A program made the translations under genes and the position numbers. From positions 1 to 41,478 of the forward strand of contig NZ_JRPA02000013.1 of assembly GCF_000765675.1 (NCBI RefSeq): a stretch of DNA of 41,478 bases, read 5' to 3'. Origin of the DNA: Helicobacter sp. MIT 05-5294 (GTDB lineage: Bacteria; Campylobacterota; Campylobacteria; Campylobacterales; Helicobacteraceae). The notes below the pieces were generated by a model. That model did not search any database and had not been told where the DNA came from. It saw only the letters and a program-made list of their open reading frames with translations. This document shows positions 25,701 to 33,957 of the stretch, piece by piece (position 1 is the first letter of the stretch; each line of letters opens with the position of its first letter).

Positions 25701-25907
25701 GCTGTTTTCTAAGATACTTGCAACATTGGTTGAAATCGTCTCCGCACTTGCACCCGGATAATTTGCGCTGACGACAACTTGCGTTGGCACGAGCTTTGGG
25801 TATTGCTCAATAGGCAGATTCAAAAGGCATAGAACCCCAGCAATCACGACAATGATAGAAATAACCGCCGAAAATGCAGGACGATTGATAAAAAACTTTG
25901 AAAACAT
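22791..25907 (-). CDS. RND (HAE1/AcrB-type) multidrug efflux inner-membrane pump
   Basis: A 1038-residue RND transporter. N-terminus [19 protein letters not shown], the proton-relay helix with [14 protein letters not shown], the second-half [19 protein letters not shown] and the porter loops are complete. It should use the proton gradient to expel drugs, bile salts or solvents as the pump of a tripartite system. ATG at 25907 has AGGA 8 nt upstream; a frame reaching 25940 is less likely. Its usual partners (membrane fusion protein and outer-membrane factor) are not adjacent, so they must be elsewhere. Confidence 0.92.
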   Translation of the reverse strand: MFSKFFINRPAFSAVISIIVVIAGVLCLLNLPIEQYPKLVPTQVVVSANYPGASAETISTNVASILENSINGVEDMIYIRTSTTSSGTMNLSVFFNNEADPDMAVVNVNNRVQAVLSRLPSEVQRLGITVRKNSTAVVGLYHIYSDNPHHTQLYLANYALLNIIDELKRISGIGDVDLWGRSDYAMRIWLLPDKLSTLNIAPLEVIEKIQEQNSQFAPGKFGVEPIARSEFAYTIVAQGLFSTPQEFEQIILRANPDGSVLRLKDVARVELGAQEYLTSYFYNSTPSIPLRITLQPGANLLEVANNVQKTMEKLSQKFPEGMKYSNPFRPTEFIVESMKEVLKTFVEAIILVVLIIYLFLGNWRATIIPCIAIPVSLIGTFVGLYLFGFSINLLTLFGLILAIGIVVDDAIIVIENVERIMHQEHLDAKEATIRSMQEITTPVIAIVLVLSAVFIPVAFMGGFSGEIYRQFAITIVISVVISGCVALTLTPSLCAMYLKKKDSKPFYLVAKFDEFFEKLTLKFSLQVAKVLKRGLLFLCLLLVMLFATYELFSRTPHSLVPAEDMGIVNIHTILPEGASLSRTTQVQKDLIGILKNNPLIAEMTTIAGFSQLSQGLKSNGGVGYYRLIDWSERKDKDKSDRAFIQSVTKELQGYPYARFIANQSPTIIGLDSSGVNVYIQSKEGAPLAELKKYTDLVVQELLKRKEIRYAFTSIAVDTPQIAVHLDREKAAALNVNIFDVFATMQVTFGSYYINNFELFNRTFRVIAQSEQDYRKAPEDLKYVFVKSQDGNFVPLSALLSFEHTIGAEIVNRFNLFPAAQIIGYPNEGYSSGDTINAIEEIAARVLPQGYDIDYFGSTYQEKVSQNSGTMAFVFGLVFVFLILVAQYERWLMPLCVLGAVPFALFGAILATFLRGLENDIYFQVGLLVLIALAAKNAILIVEFAMQLRENEGKSIVDSAIGAAKLRFRPIVMTSLAFSVGVLPLAISSGAGALSRHSIATGVLGGMLGATFLAIFFIPLFFVYLANLSEWIAKKRNAS

Positions 25908-25981
25908 AACTTTTCCTTGAAAATGCCCTTTTGACTTCAACCCAAGCCAAAAAATACCATTTTAGCATAAAAATTGTGCCA

Positions 25982-27262
25982 TCAAGATTCTTTCGTGTTT
26001 TTTTGATAATTTTTCCCCAAAAATATTCCAACCAATCCCCAAATAAACGAAAATCCAGCACCCACAAGTAGCACACAAAGAATCCCGATGTTTGCCAAAA
26101 TACTTTCAAGCTGTGCCGAGAGTGCGTCTCCACCACGATAAACCACCGTATCAAGGAAGTTTTTAACCTTATATTTAGAATCTGAATCTAGCGGGACAAA
26201 GAGCATTTCGCGTCCGGGTTTAACAAGCGCATATTCACCCACGCGACGAATGCTCATCACCACCACCAAAGGCAAAAATGTGGGGTGGGTGAAGCTAAGC
26301 GTGATAAATCCTAATGCAATGATAAATCCAAGTGCGCTTAAAAGGCTCGTGATTCCAAAAAAGCGCGCGATTTTTGCTGTCAAGAAGATTTGGATAAAAA
26401 GTGAGCTTAGTTGCACGATTAAGTCAATGTTTGCAAATGCGGCGATTCTTTCTTCGCGCGAGGCAAAAAGTTCGCGCACGATTCGCGCTTGTTCCATATA
26501 AAGAAAAGTCGAAACAGCAGTGAGCAATAAAATAAACGCACAAAGGGCTAAAAGATATTTAGAAGCGATGATGAGTTTGAAGCCTACAAAAGGATTCTTT
26601 GAGCCAATTACCCTATCAAAACGACTTAGGGATTCTGCACTTTCAAAGGCTTTGAGTTCGCGTAAAATGAGGTTTTTGAGCAAAAGCGCAAAGAGCAAAA
26701 GAGTGATAGAAAGAAAAATAAGATTTGCCACGCCCAAATTTGCCACCAAGATACTCGTGCTGCTCGCTCCTGCAATGCTCCCTAAACTCGCTCCTGCGGC
26801 GATAATTCCAAAAAGCCGATTACTCGCTTCTTTGCTAAAAACATCAGCAAGCAAACTCCACGCGCTCGAAAAAGCAAAGAGATTAAACACACTAATCCAA
26901 ACATAAAACACGCGAGAAAGCCAAATAAAACTCTGGGTGTGCGGCTCAAAAAGATTCATTAGAATATAAAAAATGATGAGATTCAATGCAAAAAAGACAA
27001 ACACACAATCTGCATAGAATCGGCGTTTAATCTTGCCGCTAAGCCACATTAGCGACAAAGAGGCAAGAATGCAGATAATAAAAGTCGCTAAAAAGAGCCA
27101 TTTAAGCTCATCTTTGCCACCCTCTAGCCCAAGTGCATCACGCATAGGACGCAAAATCGCATACGAGCTAAACAGCAGAAAGATAAATCCGCAAGATAAA
27201 GCAAGGAGCTTTAACTCGCCCTCTTTGAGACTTAGGATTCTATAAAGCATAGTTTTCATCAT
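25982..27262 (-). CDS. Polytopic carrier, ADP/ATP-translocase-like or MFS-fold transporter
   Basis: A 426-residue membrane protein with about 12 hydrophobic helices. The N-terminal motif YAILRPMRDALGLEGG resembles the LRPxRD signature of bacterial NTP/NDP exchange (TLC) proteins and their MFS-fold relatives, and PGREMLFVPLDSDSKYKVKNFLD also fits that group. Free-living homologues have unknown substrates, so ATP exchange is not claimed. It lies 74 bp upstream of the RND gene on the same strand, and a TATGCTAAAAT box in the gap could start the RND gene separately. Confidence 0.6.
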   Translation of the reverse strand: MMKTMLYRILSLKEGELKLLALSCGFIFLLFSSYAILRPMRDALGLEGGKDELKWLFLATFIICILASLSLMWLSGKIKRRFYADCVFVFFALNLIIFYILMNLFEPHTQSFIWLSRVFYVWISVFNLFAFSSAWSLLADVFSKEASNRLFGIIAAGASLGSIAGASSTSILVANLGVANLIFLSITLLLFALLLKNLILRELKAFESAESLSRFDRVIGSKNPFVGFKLIIASKYLLALCAFILLLTAVSTFLYMEQARIVRELFASREERIAAFANIDLIVQLSSLFIQIFLTAKIARFFGITSLLSALGFIIALGFITLSFTHPTFLPLVVVMSIRRVGEYALVKPGREMLFVPLDSDSKYKVKNFLDTVVYRGGDALSAQLESILANIGILCVLLVGAGFSFIWGLVGIFLGKNYQKNTKES

Positions 27263-27391
27263 CTGCCTTTTAAAGTTTGATAACGCATTGGAGGTGAAAT
27301 TATAAAGTATGACACTAGGTGTTTGTCAAGCTAAATGGGATTCCGCATTTGAAATTTAGCGGTTTTTCGCGAAGATTTTAAAAGTTTTGGC

Positions 27392-27397
27392 TATAAT
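27392..27397 (+). promoter_or_regulatory. -10 box TATAAT for the Sel1 lipoprotein gene
   Basis: A perfect TATAAT (GGCTATAATTG) 23 bp before the ATG at 27420. Confidence 0.6.
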
Positions 27398-27419
27398 TGC
27401 GACTTTCAAGGAGAAAGCA

Positions 27420-28676
27420 ATGCGGTATCAAGGACAACAAAAGATTCTTATGCTAATTTTGTTTGGGTGTGTAGCGTTGGGAATTAGCGGTTGTCTTAGC
27501 CAAAAGAATCCCTACAAATCCAACAAAGATTCTACAAACATACAAGAAATTGTGCAGAAAATAGCGCAAATAGAGGATTGTCAAAATAGCAATCAAGAAT
27601 CTTGTCGCACATTGCTTGGATTAGGCGTGAAACTCGCGATTAGCGAAAATGACGCAAAACATAAATTTGGTATGCAAACCATACAAGACTTGTGCGATAG
27701 GAAGTTGGGCGAAGCTTGTTTTAGCTTGGGCGAATTTTCTATGTATGGTTGGAATCTAGCAGGAGGAGACCAAAGCTTCCCCCTCGCGCTAGATTCTTTC
27801 AAAAAAGCTTGTGCGCTGGATATTTCTTTGGGTTGTCAATACGCCGGAAATATGTATCATCAAGGACAAGGAGCGCAAAAAGACGCCAAAGAGGCATTGC
27901 AATACTACCAAAAAGATTGCCAAATCGCCCTCTCTAAGCTTAAGGATTCACAGCAAGAAACTATCAAGGAGTTTAGCGGGTGGGAAAGTATGCCTTGTAT
28001 GAATATAGGGAAAATGCACTATCGCGGTGAAAGTGTGCCAAAGAATCGCAAAAAGGCTTTGGAGTATTTCACTAAAGGCTGTGAAGTCTCCGCTTATGCG
28101 TGTAGCACGATAGCAAGGCAATTTTATCAAGGAAATATCATTGACCAAGATTACAAAATGGCTTTTAGATTAGCCAAGCTTGGTTGTGAGAAAAGCAATG
28201 CGGAATCTTGTAATTACCTAGCGTCAATGTATCTTGAAGGCAAAGGCACAAAGCAGGATTCCAAACTCGCCTATCAGCATTTTTATAATGTATGCCATTA
28301 TGGAGGGGTTGGAGGGAGATTCTACGCGCCTTTGTTGGAGAAGCAAATTGCTTGTTACAACTTAAGCTTGATTGCGATTCAAAAACAAAACCATAAACAA
28401 GCCTTGCAACTACTCCAACAATCTTGCAATGAGGATTTCTCCAAAGAAAGATTGGAATCCAATAAAATAAAAATACAAGATTATACTCCTGCGTGTCTGT
28501 ATCTTGGATATGCCTATGCAGATGGCTATGGGGTAGAACAAAACCACAAACAAGCCTTGCTTTATTTCGCAAAAGCTTGTGATTTGGGGGAACAAAGTGC
28601 TTGTGAAGCCTACAAAAAGATGAAACTAACCCCTTATCTTTACAGCCTTGAACCCAATGATTTTACAAAGGAATAG
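27420..28676 (+). CDS. Sel1-repeat cysteine-rich lipoprotein (Hcp family)
   Basis: A 418-residue protein with lipobox ISGC near residue 25 followed by at least six Sel1-like repeats of ~36 residues, each with the A-x-x-Y-x-x-G-C pattern and paired cysteines that form a disulfide per repeat, as in Helicobacter cysteine-rich proteins (HcpA-E). Repeats with YAGNMYHQGQGAQKDAKEAL and YLASMYLEGKGTKQDSKLA are clear. ATG at 27420 has AAGGAGA upstream. Function is probably periplasmic or surface and host-interacting; the exact role is unknown. The bcp gene starts 2 nt after its stop. Confidence 0.85.
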   Translation: MRYQGQQKILMLILFGCVALGISGCLSQKNPYKSNKDSTNIQEIVQKIAQIEDCQNSNQESCRTLLGLGVKLAISENDAKHKFGMQTIQDLCDRKLGEACFSLGEFSMYGWNLAGGDQSFPLALDSFKKACALDISLGCQYAGNMYHQGQGAQKDAKEALQYYQKDCQIALSKLKDSQQETIKEFSGWESMPCMNIGKMHYRGESVPKNRKKALEYFTKGCEVSAYACSTIARQFYQGNIIDQDYKMAFRLAKLGCEKSNAESCNYLASMYLEGKGTKQDSKLAYQHFYNVCHYGGVGGRFYAPLLEKQIACYNLSLIAIQKQNHKQALQLLQQSCNEDFSKERLESNKIKIQDYTPACLYLGYAYADGYGVEQNHKQALLYFAKACDLGEQSACEAYKKMKLTPYLYSLEPNDFTKE

Positions 28677-28677
28677 A

Positions 28678-29151
28678 ATGGAATTAACCCTTAATGCAAC
28701 AGCACCGAATTTTAGTTTGCCCAATCAAGACAATGCGGAAATTTCTCTGCACGATTTTATCGGAAGTTGGGTGATTGTGTATTTTTATCCCAAAGACAAA
28801 ACACCCGGCTGCACGACAGAAGCTTGTGATTTTCGCGATAATTTAGAATCTTTTAGCGATTCCAATGCGGTTGTTCTTGGAATCAGCCCCGATAGCACCA
28901 AAACCCACCAAAGCTTTATTAACAAAGAATCCCTAAACTTCACTCTACTTAGCGATCCTAGCAAATCTGTGCTTAAAAGCTATGGAGCGTGGGGGCTTAA
29001 AAAGCTTTATGGTAAAGAATATGAGGGCGTGATTCGTTCTACCTTTTTGATTGACCCACAAGGAAAAATTGCGTATATTTGGAAAAATGTCAAAGTCAAA
29101 GGGCATATTGCAGAAGTTCTAGCCAAGCTCAAAGAACTAAAGGGATCTTAA
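28678..29151 (+). CDS. bcp: Thiol peroxidase Bcp (PrxQ family)
   Basis: A 157-residue peroxiredoxin. The active site is FYPKDKTPGCTTEACDFRDN with the peroxidatic Cys and a resolving Cys five residues later, as in BCP/PrxQ. It reduces hydrogen peroxide and organic hydroperoxides using thioredoxin. The ATG at 28678 has AAAGGA upstream; an earlier in-frame Met at 28648 lies inside the preceding gene. Confidence 0.95.
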   Translation: MELTLNATAPNFSLPNQDNAEISLHDFIGSWVIVYFYPKDKTPGCTTEACDFRDNLESFSDSNAVVLGISPDSTKTHQSFINKESLNFTLLSDPSKSVLKSYGAWGLKKLYGKEYEGVIRSTFLIDPQGKIAYIWKNVKVKGHIAEVLAKLKELKGS

Positions 29152-29195
29152 AATCAAAAATCATAAAATACACTTTTTCTTTTTAAGGATTCTTG

Positions 29196-29744
29196 ATGTC
29201 TAATGCTGTCTTGGTTATCTCTGCGGTGATTTTTACCGCATTGATTGTCGCGTCAAATTATCTCGTGCAATTCCCGATAAATGACTTCCTTACATTGGGT
29301 GCGCTGACTTATCCTTTTACCTTTTTACTTGCTGATGTTTTGGCAGAAAAATACAGCAAACAAGAAGTGCTTAAAGTCGTGCGCATTGGAATCGTTTGCG
29401 CCTTTGTCCCTTCGTTGTTTTTAAGCGAATTAAGAATCGCAATCGCAAGTGTAAGCGCGTTTTTTGTCTCACAACAGCTTGATGTCTATGCGTTTTTTTG
29501 GATTAAATCCAAACTACCCAAAGTTTGGTGGCTTAGGAGCGCGGGAAGCACAGCATTTTCTCAAGCTTTAGATACGATAATCTTCTTCCACATTGCCTTT
29601 TTGTTTGTAATGCCTTGGCAAAGCGTTTTAATGTTGGTTGCTGGGGATTATTTGATGAAGTTTCTCTTTGCCTTTGCCAATACGCCTTTATTTTATCTTT
29701 TTGGGATTAAAATGCAGAAGTTTTTAGGAGTTTTCGCACGATGA
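29196..29744 (+). CDS. Queuosine precursor transporter, YhhQ family
   Basis: A 182-residue inner-membrane protein of five to six helices with the VUT/YhhQ pattern: SNYLVQFPINDFLTLGALTYPFTFLLADVLAEKYSK and later RSAGSTAFSQALDTIIFFHIAF. Family members import preQ0, preQ1 or queuine. With queF also present in this window, salvage of preQ0 is plausible. ATG at 29196 has AAGGAT upstream; the TTG at 29193 is an alternative. The stop overlaps gmhB (ATGA). Confidence 0.88.
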   Translation: MSNAVLVISAVIFTALIVASNYLVQFPINDFLTLGALTYPFTFLLADVLAEKYSKQEVLKVVRIGIVCAFVPSLFLSELRIAIASVSAFFVSQQLDVYAFFWIKSKLPKVWWLRSAGSTAFSQALDTIIFFHIAFLFVMPWQSVLMLVAGDYLMKFLFAFANTPLFYLFGIKMQKFLGVFAR

Positions 29745-30310
29745 ATAATAGCACAAAACCTAAAGTAGTGTTTTTTGATAGAGATGGCGTGGTGAATCTT
29801 GAAGATTCTCCTTATGGCTATAAGATTGAAGAGTTTTATTTCGCTCCTTATTTTATGGAGCTATTTTGTGAGCTTAAAAAGCAAAACGCGCTTTGTTTTG
29901 TCGTTACTAATCAATCCGGAATCGGACGCGGAATCTTTAACCAACAAGACTTTGAAATTCTAAGTGCGTTTATGCAAAACGCGATTCGCTCTTGCCTTAC
30001 GATTCCGCTACGACAAAGTGGCTTTGTGCCTAAAAATATCGGATTTGATGGCATTTATTTTTGTCCGCATACCAAAGAAGCGCAATGCGCTTGTCGCAAA
30101 CCCAAACCCGCAATGCTAGAGAAAGCTATCACGGAATTTAACCTTGATTTAAAATCCTGCGATTCTTATATTCTAGGCGATAAAGAAACCGATATGCAAG
30201 CTGGACTTGCAGTAGGAGTGCAAACGCGGATTTTGATTGGCTCTGAAGATTCTCCAAGCGCGACGCATAGGGTGGCAAACCTCAAAGAAGCATTAGAGAT
30301 TCTACGATAG
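29741..30310 (+). CDS. gmhB: D-glycero-D-manno-heptose 1,7-bisphosphate 7-phosphatase GmhB
   Basis: A 189-residue HAD-superfamily phosphatase. Motif I FFDRDGVVN, motif II VVTNQSGIGRG, the zinc site CPHTKEAQCACRKPKP and motif IV GDKETDMQAG are all in place. It removes the 7-phosphate in ADP-heptose synthesis for the lipopolysaccharide core. It overlaps the transporter gene by 4 nt. Confidence 0.93.
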   Translation: MNNSTKPKVVFFDRDGVVNLEDSPYGYKIEEFYFAPYFMELFCELKKQNALCFVVTNQSGIGRGIFNQQDFEILSAFMQNAIRSCLTIPLRQSGFVPKNIGFDGIYFCPHTKEAQCACRKPKPAMLEKAITEFNLDLKSCDSYILGDKETDMQAGLAVGVQTRILIGSEDSPSATHRVANLKEALEILR

Positions 30311-30345
30311 GACTTTGAATCTTTGCGGTTTGAAGATATTTCAAG

Positions 30346-31715
30346 ATGACATTATCAAGGCAATCTGAAATGATGGCATCAAAAGAAGTGGATTTAGATG
30401 ATTATGATATTGGGATTATCGGCTTAGGCATAGCAGGTAGCAACCTTGCACGACTGCTTTTACCGCACCTCAAAGTGATTGCGATAGACAAAAAAGATTC
30501 GCAGGGGAATTGCTTTGATGCAGGATTCCATAAGCCTTGCGGTGGATTGCTATCCAAAGGTGCGCAAAAATGCTTTGCCAACCAAAGCTTAACCCTCCCT
30601 AAAGAGATTCTTAGCTCCCCACAACCCTTTGCAATCAACACCATTGATCTTCCTTCTAAAGTCGGCTCTTATATCCCAAAGCACTATGTCAGCGTGGAGC
30701 GACATCGTTTGGATTTGTGGCTTAAATCCCTGATTCCTCCACATATTGAAGTATGGCATAATGCGTTTTTAAGGGTTTAGAATCCCTCCCCAATACCAAC
30801 AACAATTCAAAACTCCATTATCGCGCGAGATTCCGCCAACAAGGCAAATCTTACACTTTCAAAGCGCGTTATATCATCGGTGCAGATGGCGCAACGAGCC
30901 ATTTAAGAAGATTCTTATATCCCGACCTCAAAACGCAAACGCTCATCTGCATTCAAGAATGGTTTAAAGAATCCAATCCCCCAATGTTTTCTTGCTATTT
31001 TAATGAAAACATTACACCAAGTTATAGTTGGAGCGTCTCCAAAGAGGGATATTTCATCTTTGGCGGTGCGTATTTGCATTCTCAATGCGCAGCACGATTC
31101 CAACAACAAAAAGCGGCTTTACAAAACATTGGCTTTGCCTTTGATAAAGCACTGAAGCGTGAGTGCTGTTTGGTGCTTTATCCCAAACGCTTCAAAGATT
31201 TTGTATGCGGAAAAAACCATATCTTTTTAGTAGGAGAGGCGGCTGGATTCGTGAGTTTTAGCACACTTGAAGGCATTAGCGGAGCGATGAGAAGTTCTGA
31301 AATTTTGAGCGAGATTCTTAATCGCAATGAGCCTAATGCGCACAATGCCTATGCCAAAGCAACAAGATTCTTAGTATTTAAAACGCTATTTCGGGCTTAC
31401 GCGCATTATCCTTTTATGTTTGTGCCTTGGATTCGGCGTATCATCTTAAAATGCGGTATATTGCGTATTAAAAAAGGAATGGATAAGGGGGTGGATTCTA
31501 TAATCCAAATCCGCCACCCATTAGTCTATCGCGCCTTTTCTCGGACCTTTTTTACCGCTTCTACGATGTTTTTTAGGCTTGGTTTGACTTCTTCCCATTT
31601 GCGCGTTTTTAGCCCACAATCGGGATTAATCCATAGCTGCTCACTTGGCAAAACCTCCAAAAGTGCGTGGATTTGTGCTTCAATCTCTTCAACGCTTGGG
31701 ATTCTAGGGCTATGA
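30346..31715 (+). pseudogene. FAD-dependent oxidoreductase (geranylgeranyl-reductase-like), frameshifted
   Basis: The first part (to a TAG at 30778-30780) has a Rossmann FAD motif GIIGLGIAGSNLARLL and GFHKPCGGLLSKGA. The reading then continues one frame over, from about 30768, with CVFKGLESLP, YIIGADGATSH and the second FAD motif FLVGEAAGFVS. A single extra T in the T5 run at 30766-30770 would join the two, so either one base is lost or the sequence has a homopolymer error. The start may be the Met at 30370. The 3' end runs about 190 nt antisense into metE, which suggests that its own end is lost. The family reduces isoprenoid or hydroxylates small substrates; function here is unknown. Confidence 0.75.
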
Positions 31716-33799
31716 ATATCATACACTCCCGGTCCCACTTCGTGCGTATAGCCCACTTCCTTAAAGACTTTTAGCAACCTATTGCCACTGCGTGCGGTTT
31801 CAATGCTAATCACATCAGCATCAAGGGCTTCAATTGTCTGGATAATATCATTAAATTCGCTATAACACATATGTGTGTGGATTTGCGTTTGTGGCTCTGC
31901 GATAGCCGTAGAGATTTTAAAAGCCTCCAAAGCCCACGATTCGTAATCTCTAATGTTTTCTTGGCGCAAAGGATAACCCTCTTTAAACGCCGCTTCATCT
32001 ACTTGAATGATTTGGATTCCGCCTTTTTGCAAATCATCAATCTCATCGGCAATGCAAAGCGCGATTTGTTTGCATACTGCGCTTCTTGGTAAATCATCTC
32101 GGACGAAACTCCAATTTAGAATCGTTACAGGTCCTGTGAGCATACCTTTCATTATCTTTTTAGTGAGACTTTGGGCGAATTTACTCCACTCTAAAGTCAT
32201 CGGCTTTTCTCGCGCAATATCCCCAAAAATAATGGGTGGCTTAACGCAACGACTGCCATAGCTTTGCACCCACGCATTTTGGCTAAACACGAATCCCTCC
32301 AACTGCTCTCCGAAGTATTCCACCATATCATTACGCTCCGGCTCTCCATGCACTAGCACATCAATCCCAATTTCCTCTTGGAATCTCACACAATCCCTAA
32401 TGTATTCTTTAATCCCCTCTTCATATTTGGATTTGTCAATCTCGCCCTTTTTATAGCTTAAGCGCAAAGCCCGAAGTTGCGGAGTTTGTGGGAATGAACC
32501 AATCGTGGTTGTGGGAAGATTTGGGAAGTTAAACCGCACTCTTTGAATCTTAATACGCTCACTAAAGGGCAAACTTCTTTGTGTTTGCGTGGTTTGCTCC
32601 GCTCTTTGACGCACTTGCGCATTATTGGTTTTGTCTGAATTTTTGCGATTCTTAATGATTTGCTTATTTGTCTGCAAAAACTCTTGTGTAACATCATCTA
32701 TCTGCCCTCTAAAGACATTTTCCAAAACACAAATTTCTCTGACTTTTTCTTCTGCGAAACTAAGCCACGAGAGGATTTGCGAATCCATTTTGTCCTCGCC
32801 CTCTTTGCTAAAAGGCACATGCAAAAGTGAGCAAGAACTACTCACTACGATTCTATCCTTTGGCACAAACGCGCTAATGGCGTTTAGAATCTCAAGCTTG
32901 GATTCCAAATCCGCCACCCAAATATTGCGCCCATCAATGACTCCCGCATAAAGCACTTTGTCGCTTTTGCCAATTTTCTCCAAGCTTTGCTTGTTTTGCT
33001 CCCCATAAAGGAAATCAAGCCCTATGCCATAAATATTGGTTTGAAGTAGAATCTCTGTAAGCTCGTTGCTATGTTCAAAAAAGGTGCTAACAATGGCTTT
33101 AATGCCTTTTTTGCTAATCTCATTATAGATACATTCAATCAAATTTCTATCATATACGCATTGTAGATTAAGTATTTTTTCATCAAATCCACGCACGAAA
33201 ATCGGCTCACTAAACTCTACGACTACTTCCTTGTCTAGCGCAACAATCGCGTCAATCAAATCCAAATACGCGCTTTTAAGCTTTTTAAATACTTCTTTTG
33301 GGTCGCCTTTGATGATTTTGCTTAATCCAAAAAATGTAAAAAGCCCGATAAGTTGGATTTTGGGTTTGTATCCTAAATTTTTAGCTTCATTATACTGCGC
33401 TTGAATCCGTTCTGCATTGGCGCAATAGTTGTCATCTATGCTTAATTCAGGCACGACGAAATGGTAGTTTGTGTTAAGCCATTTGGTCATTTCACACGCT
33501 ACGCCCTTTTTATGTCCTCTAGCCATTGCGAAATATCCCTCTAGCCCCTCTAAATCTTTGAATCTGTGAGGCTTGGCATTGAGCATAAAAGCCAAATCTA
33601 GCACATTATCATAAAAGCTAAAATCATTGGTGCAAACATAATCCAAAGGCTTTTGTATCTCCCAAGCTTTTTTGCGCAAATCCTTTGCAAGAGATTCCAA
33701 CTCCTGCTCACTACATTTTCCACTCCAAAAACTCTCTAGTTGTTTCTTTAGCTCCCGATTTTTCCCAATGCGAGGAAATCCCAAAATATTACTCATCAT
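31526..33799 (-). CDS. metE: Cobalamin-independent methionine synthase MetE
   Basis: A 757-residue MetE. The N-terminal half begins ILGFPRIGKNRELKK. The C-terminal catalytic half has TTIGSFPQT, the zinc ligands in HTHMCYSEF and IETARS, and the last Cys in WINPDCGLKTRKW. It transfers methyl from 5-methyltetrahydrofolate-triglutamate to homocysteine. AGGAG precedes the start codon. Together with MetNIQ in this window it covers both synthesis and uptake of methionine. Its 3' end overlaps the broken oxidoreductase on the other strand. Confidence 0.97.
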   Translation of the reverse strand: MMSNILGFPRIGKNRELKKQLESFWSGKCSEQELESLAKDLRKKAWEIQKPLDYVCTNDFSFYDNVLDLAFMLNAKPHRFKDLEGLEGYFAMARGHKKGVACEMTKWLNTNYHFVVPELSIDDNYCANAERIQAQYNEAKNLGYKPKIQLIGLFTFFGLSKIIKGDPKEVFKKLKSAYLDLIDAIVALDKEVVVEFSEPIFVRGFDEKILNLQCVYDRNLIECIYNEISKKGIKAIVSTFFEHSNELTEILLQTNIYGIGLDFLYGEQNKQSLEKIGKSDKVLYAGVIDGRNIWVADLESKLEILNAISAFVPKDRIVVSSSCSLLHVPFSKEGEDKMDSQILSWLSFAEEKVREICVLENVFRGQIDDVTQEFLQTNKQIIKNRKNSDKTNNAQVRQRAEQTTQTQRSLPFSERIKIQRVRFNFPNLPTTTIGSFPQTPQLRALRLSYKKGEIDKSKYEEGIKEYIRDCVRFQEEIGIDVLVHGEPERNDMVEYFGEQLEGFVFSQNAWVQSYGSRCVKPPIIFGDIAREKPMTLEWSKFAQSLTKKIMKGMLTGPVTILNWSFVRDDLPRSAVCKQIALCIADEIDDLQKGGIQIIQVDEAAFKEGYPLRQENIRDYESWALEAFKISTAIAEPQTQIHTHMCYSEFNDIIQTIEALDADVISIETARSGNRLLKVFKEVGYTHEVGPGVYDIHSPRIPSVEEIEAQIHALLEVLPSEQLWINPDCGLKTRKWEEVKPSLKNIVEAVKKVREKAR

Positions 33800-33920
33800 A
33801 ACTCCTAAAATAAAAATGAGGCGGAATTATACATAAAAATTTTAAAAAACACAATATGTATTATTAAATTTATAATTTTGTTGGATTCAAGGATAAATCA
33901 AACCCTTTTTCACATTTTGC

Positions 33921-33926
33921 TATAAT
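33921..33926 (+). promoter_or_regulatory. -10 box TATAAT for the fucosyltransferase-like gene
   Basis: A perfect TATAAT (TTGCTATAATG) 32 bp before the ATG at 33958, in an AT-rich metE upstream region. Confidence 0.6.
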
Positions 33927-33957
33927 GTTTAAATAAATCAAGAATTAAAGGCAAACA

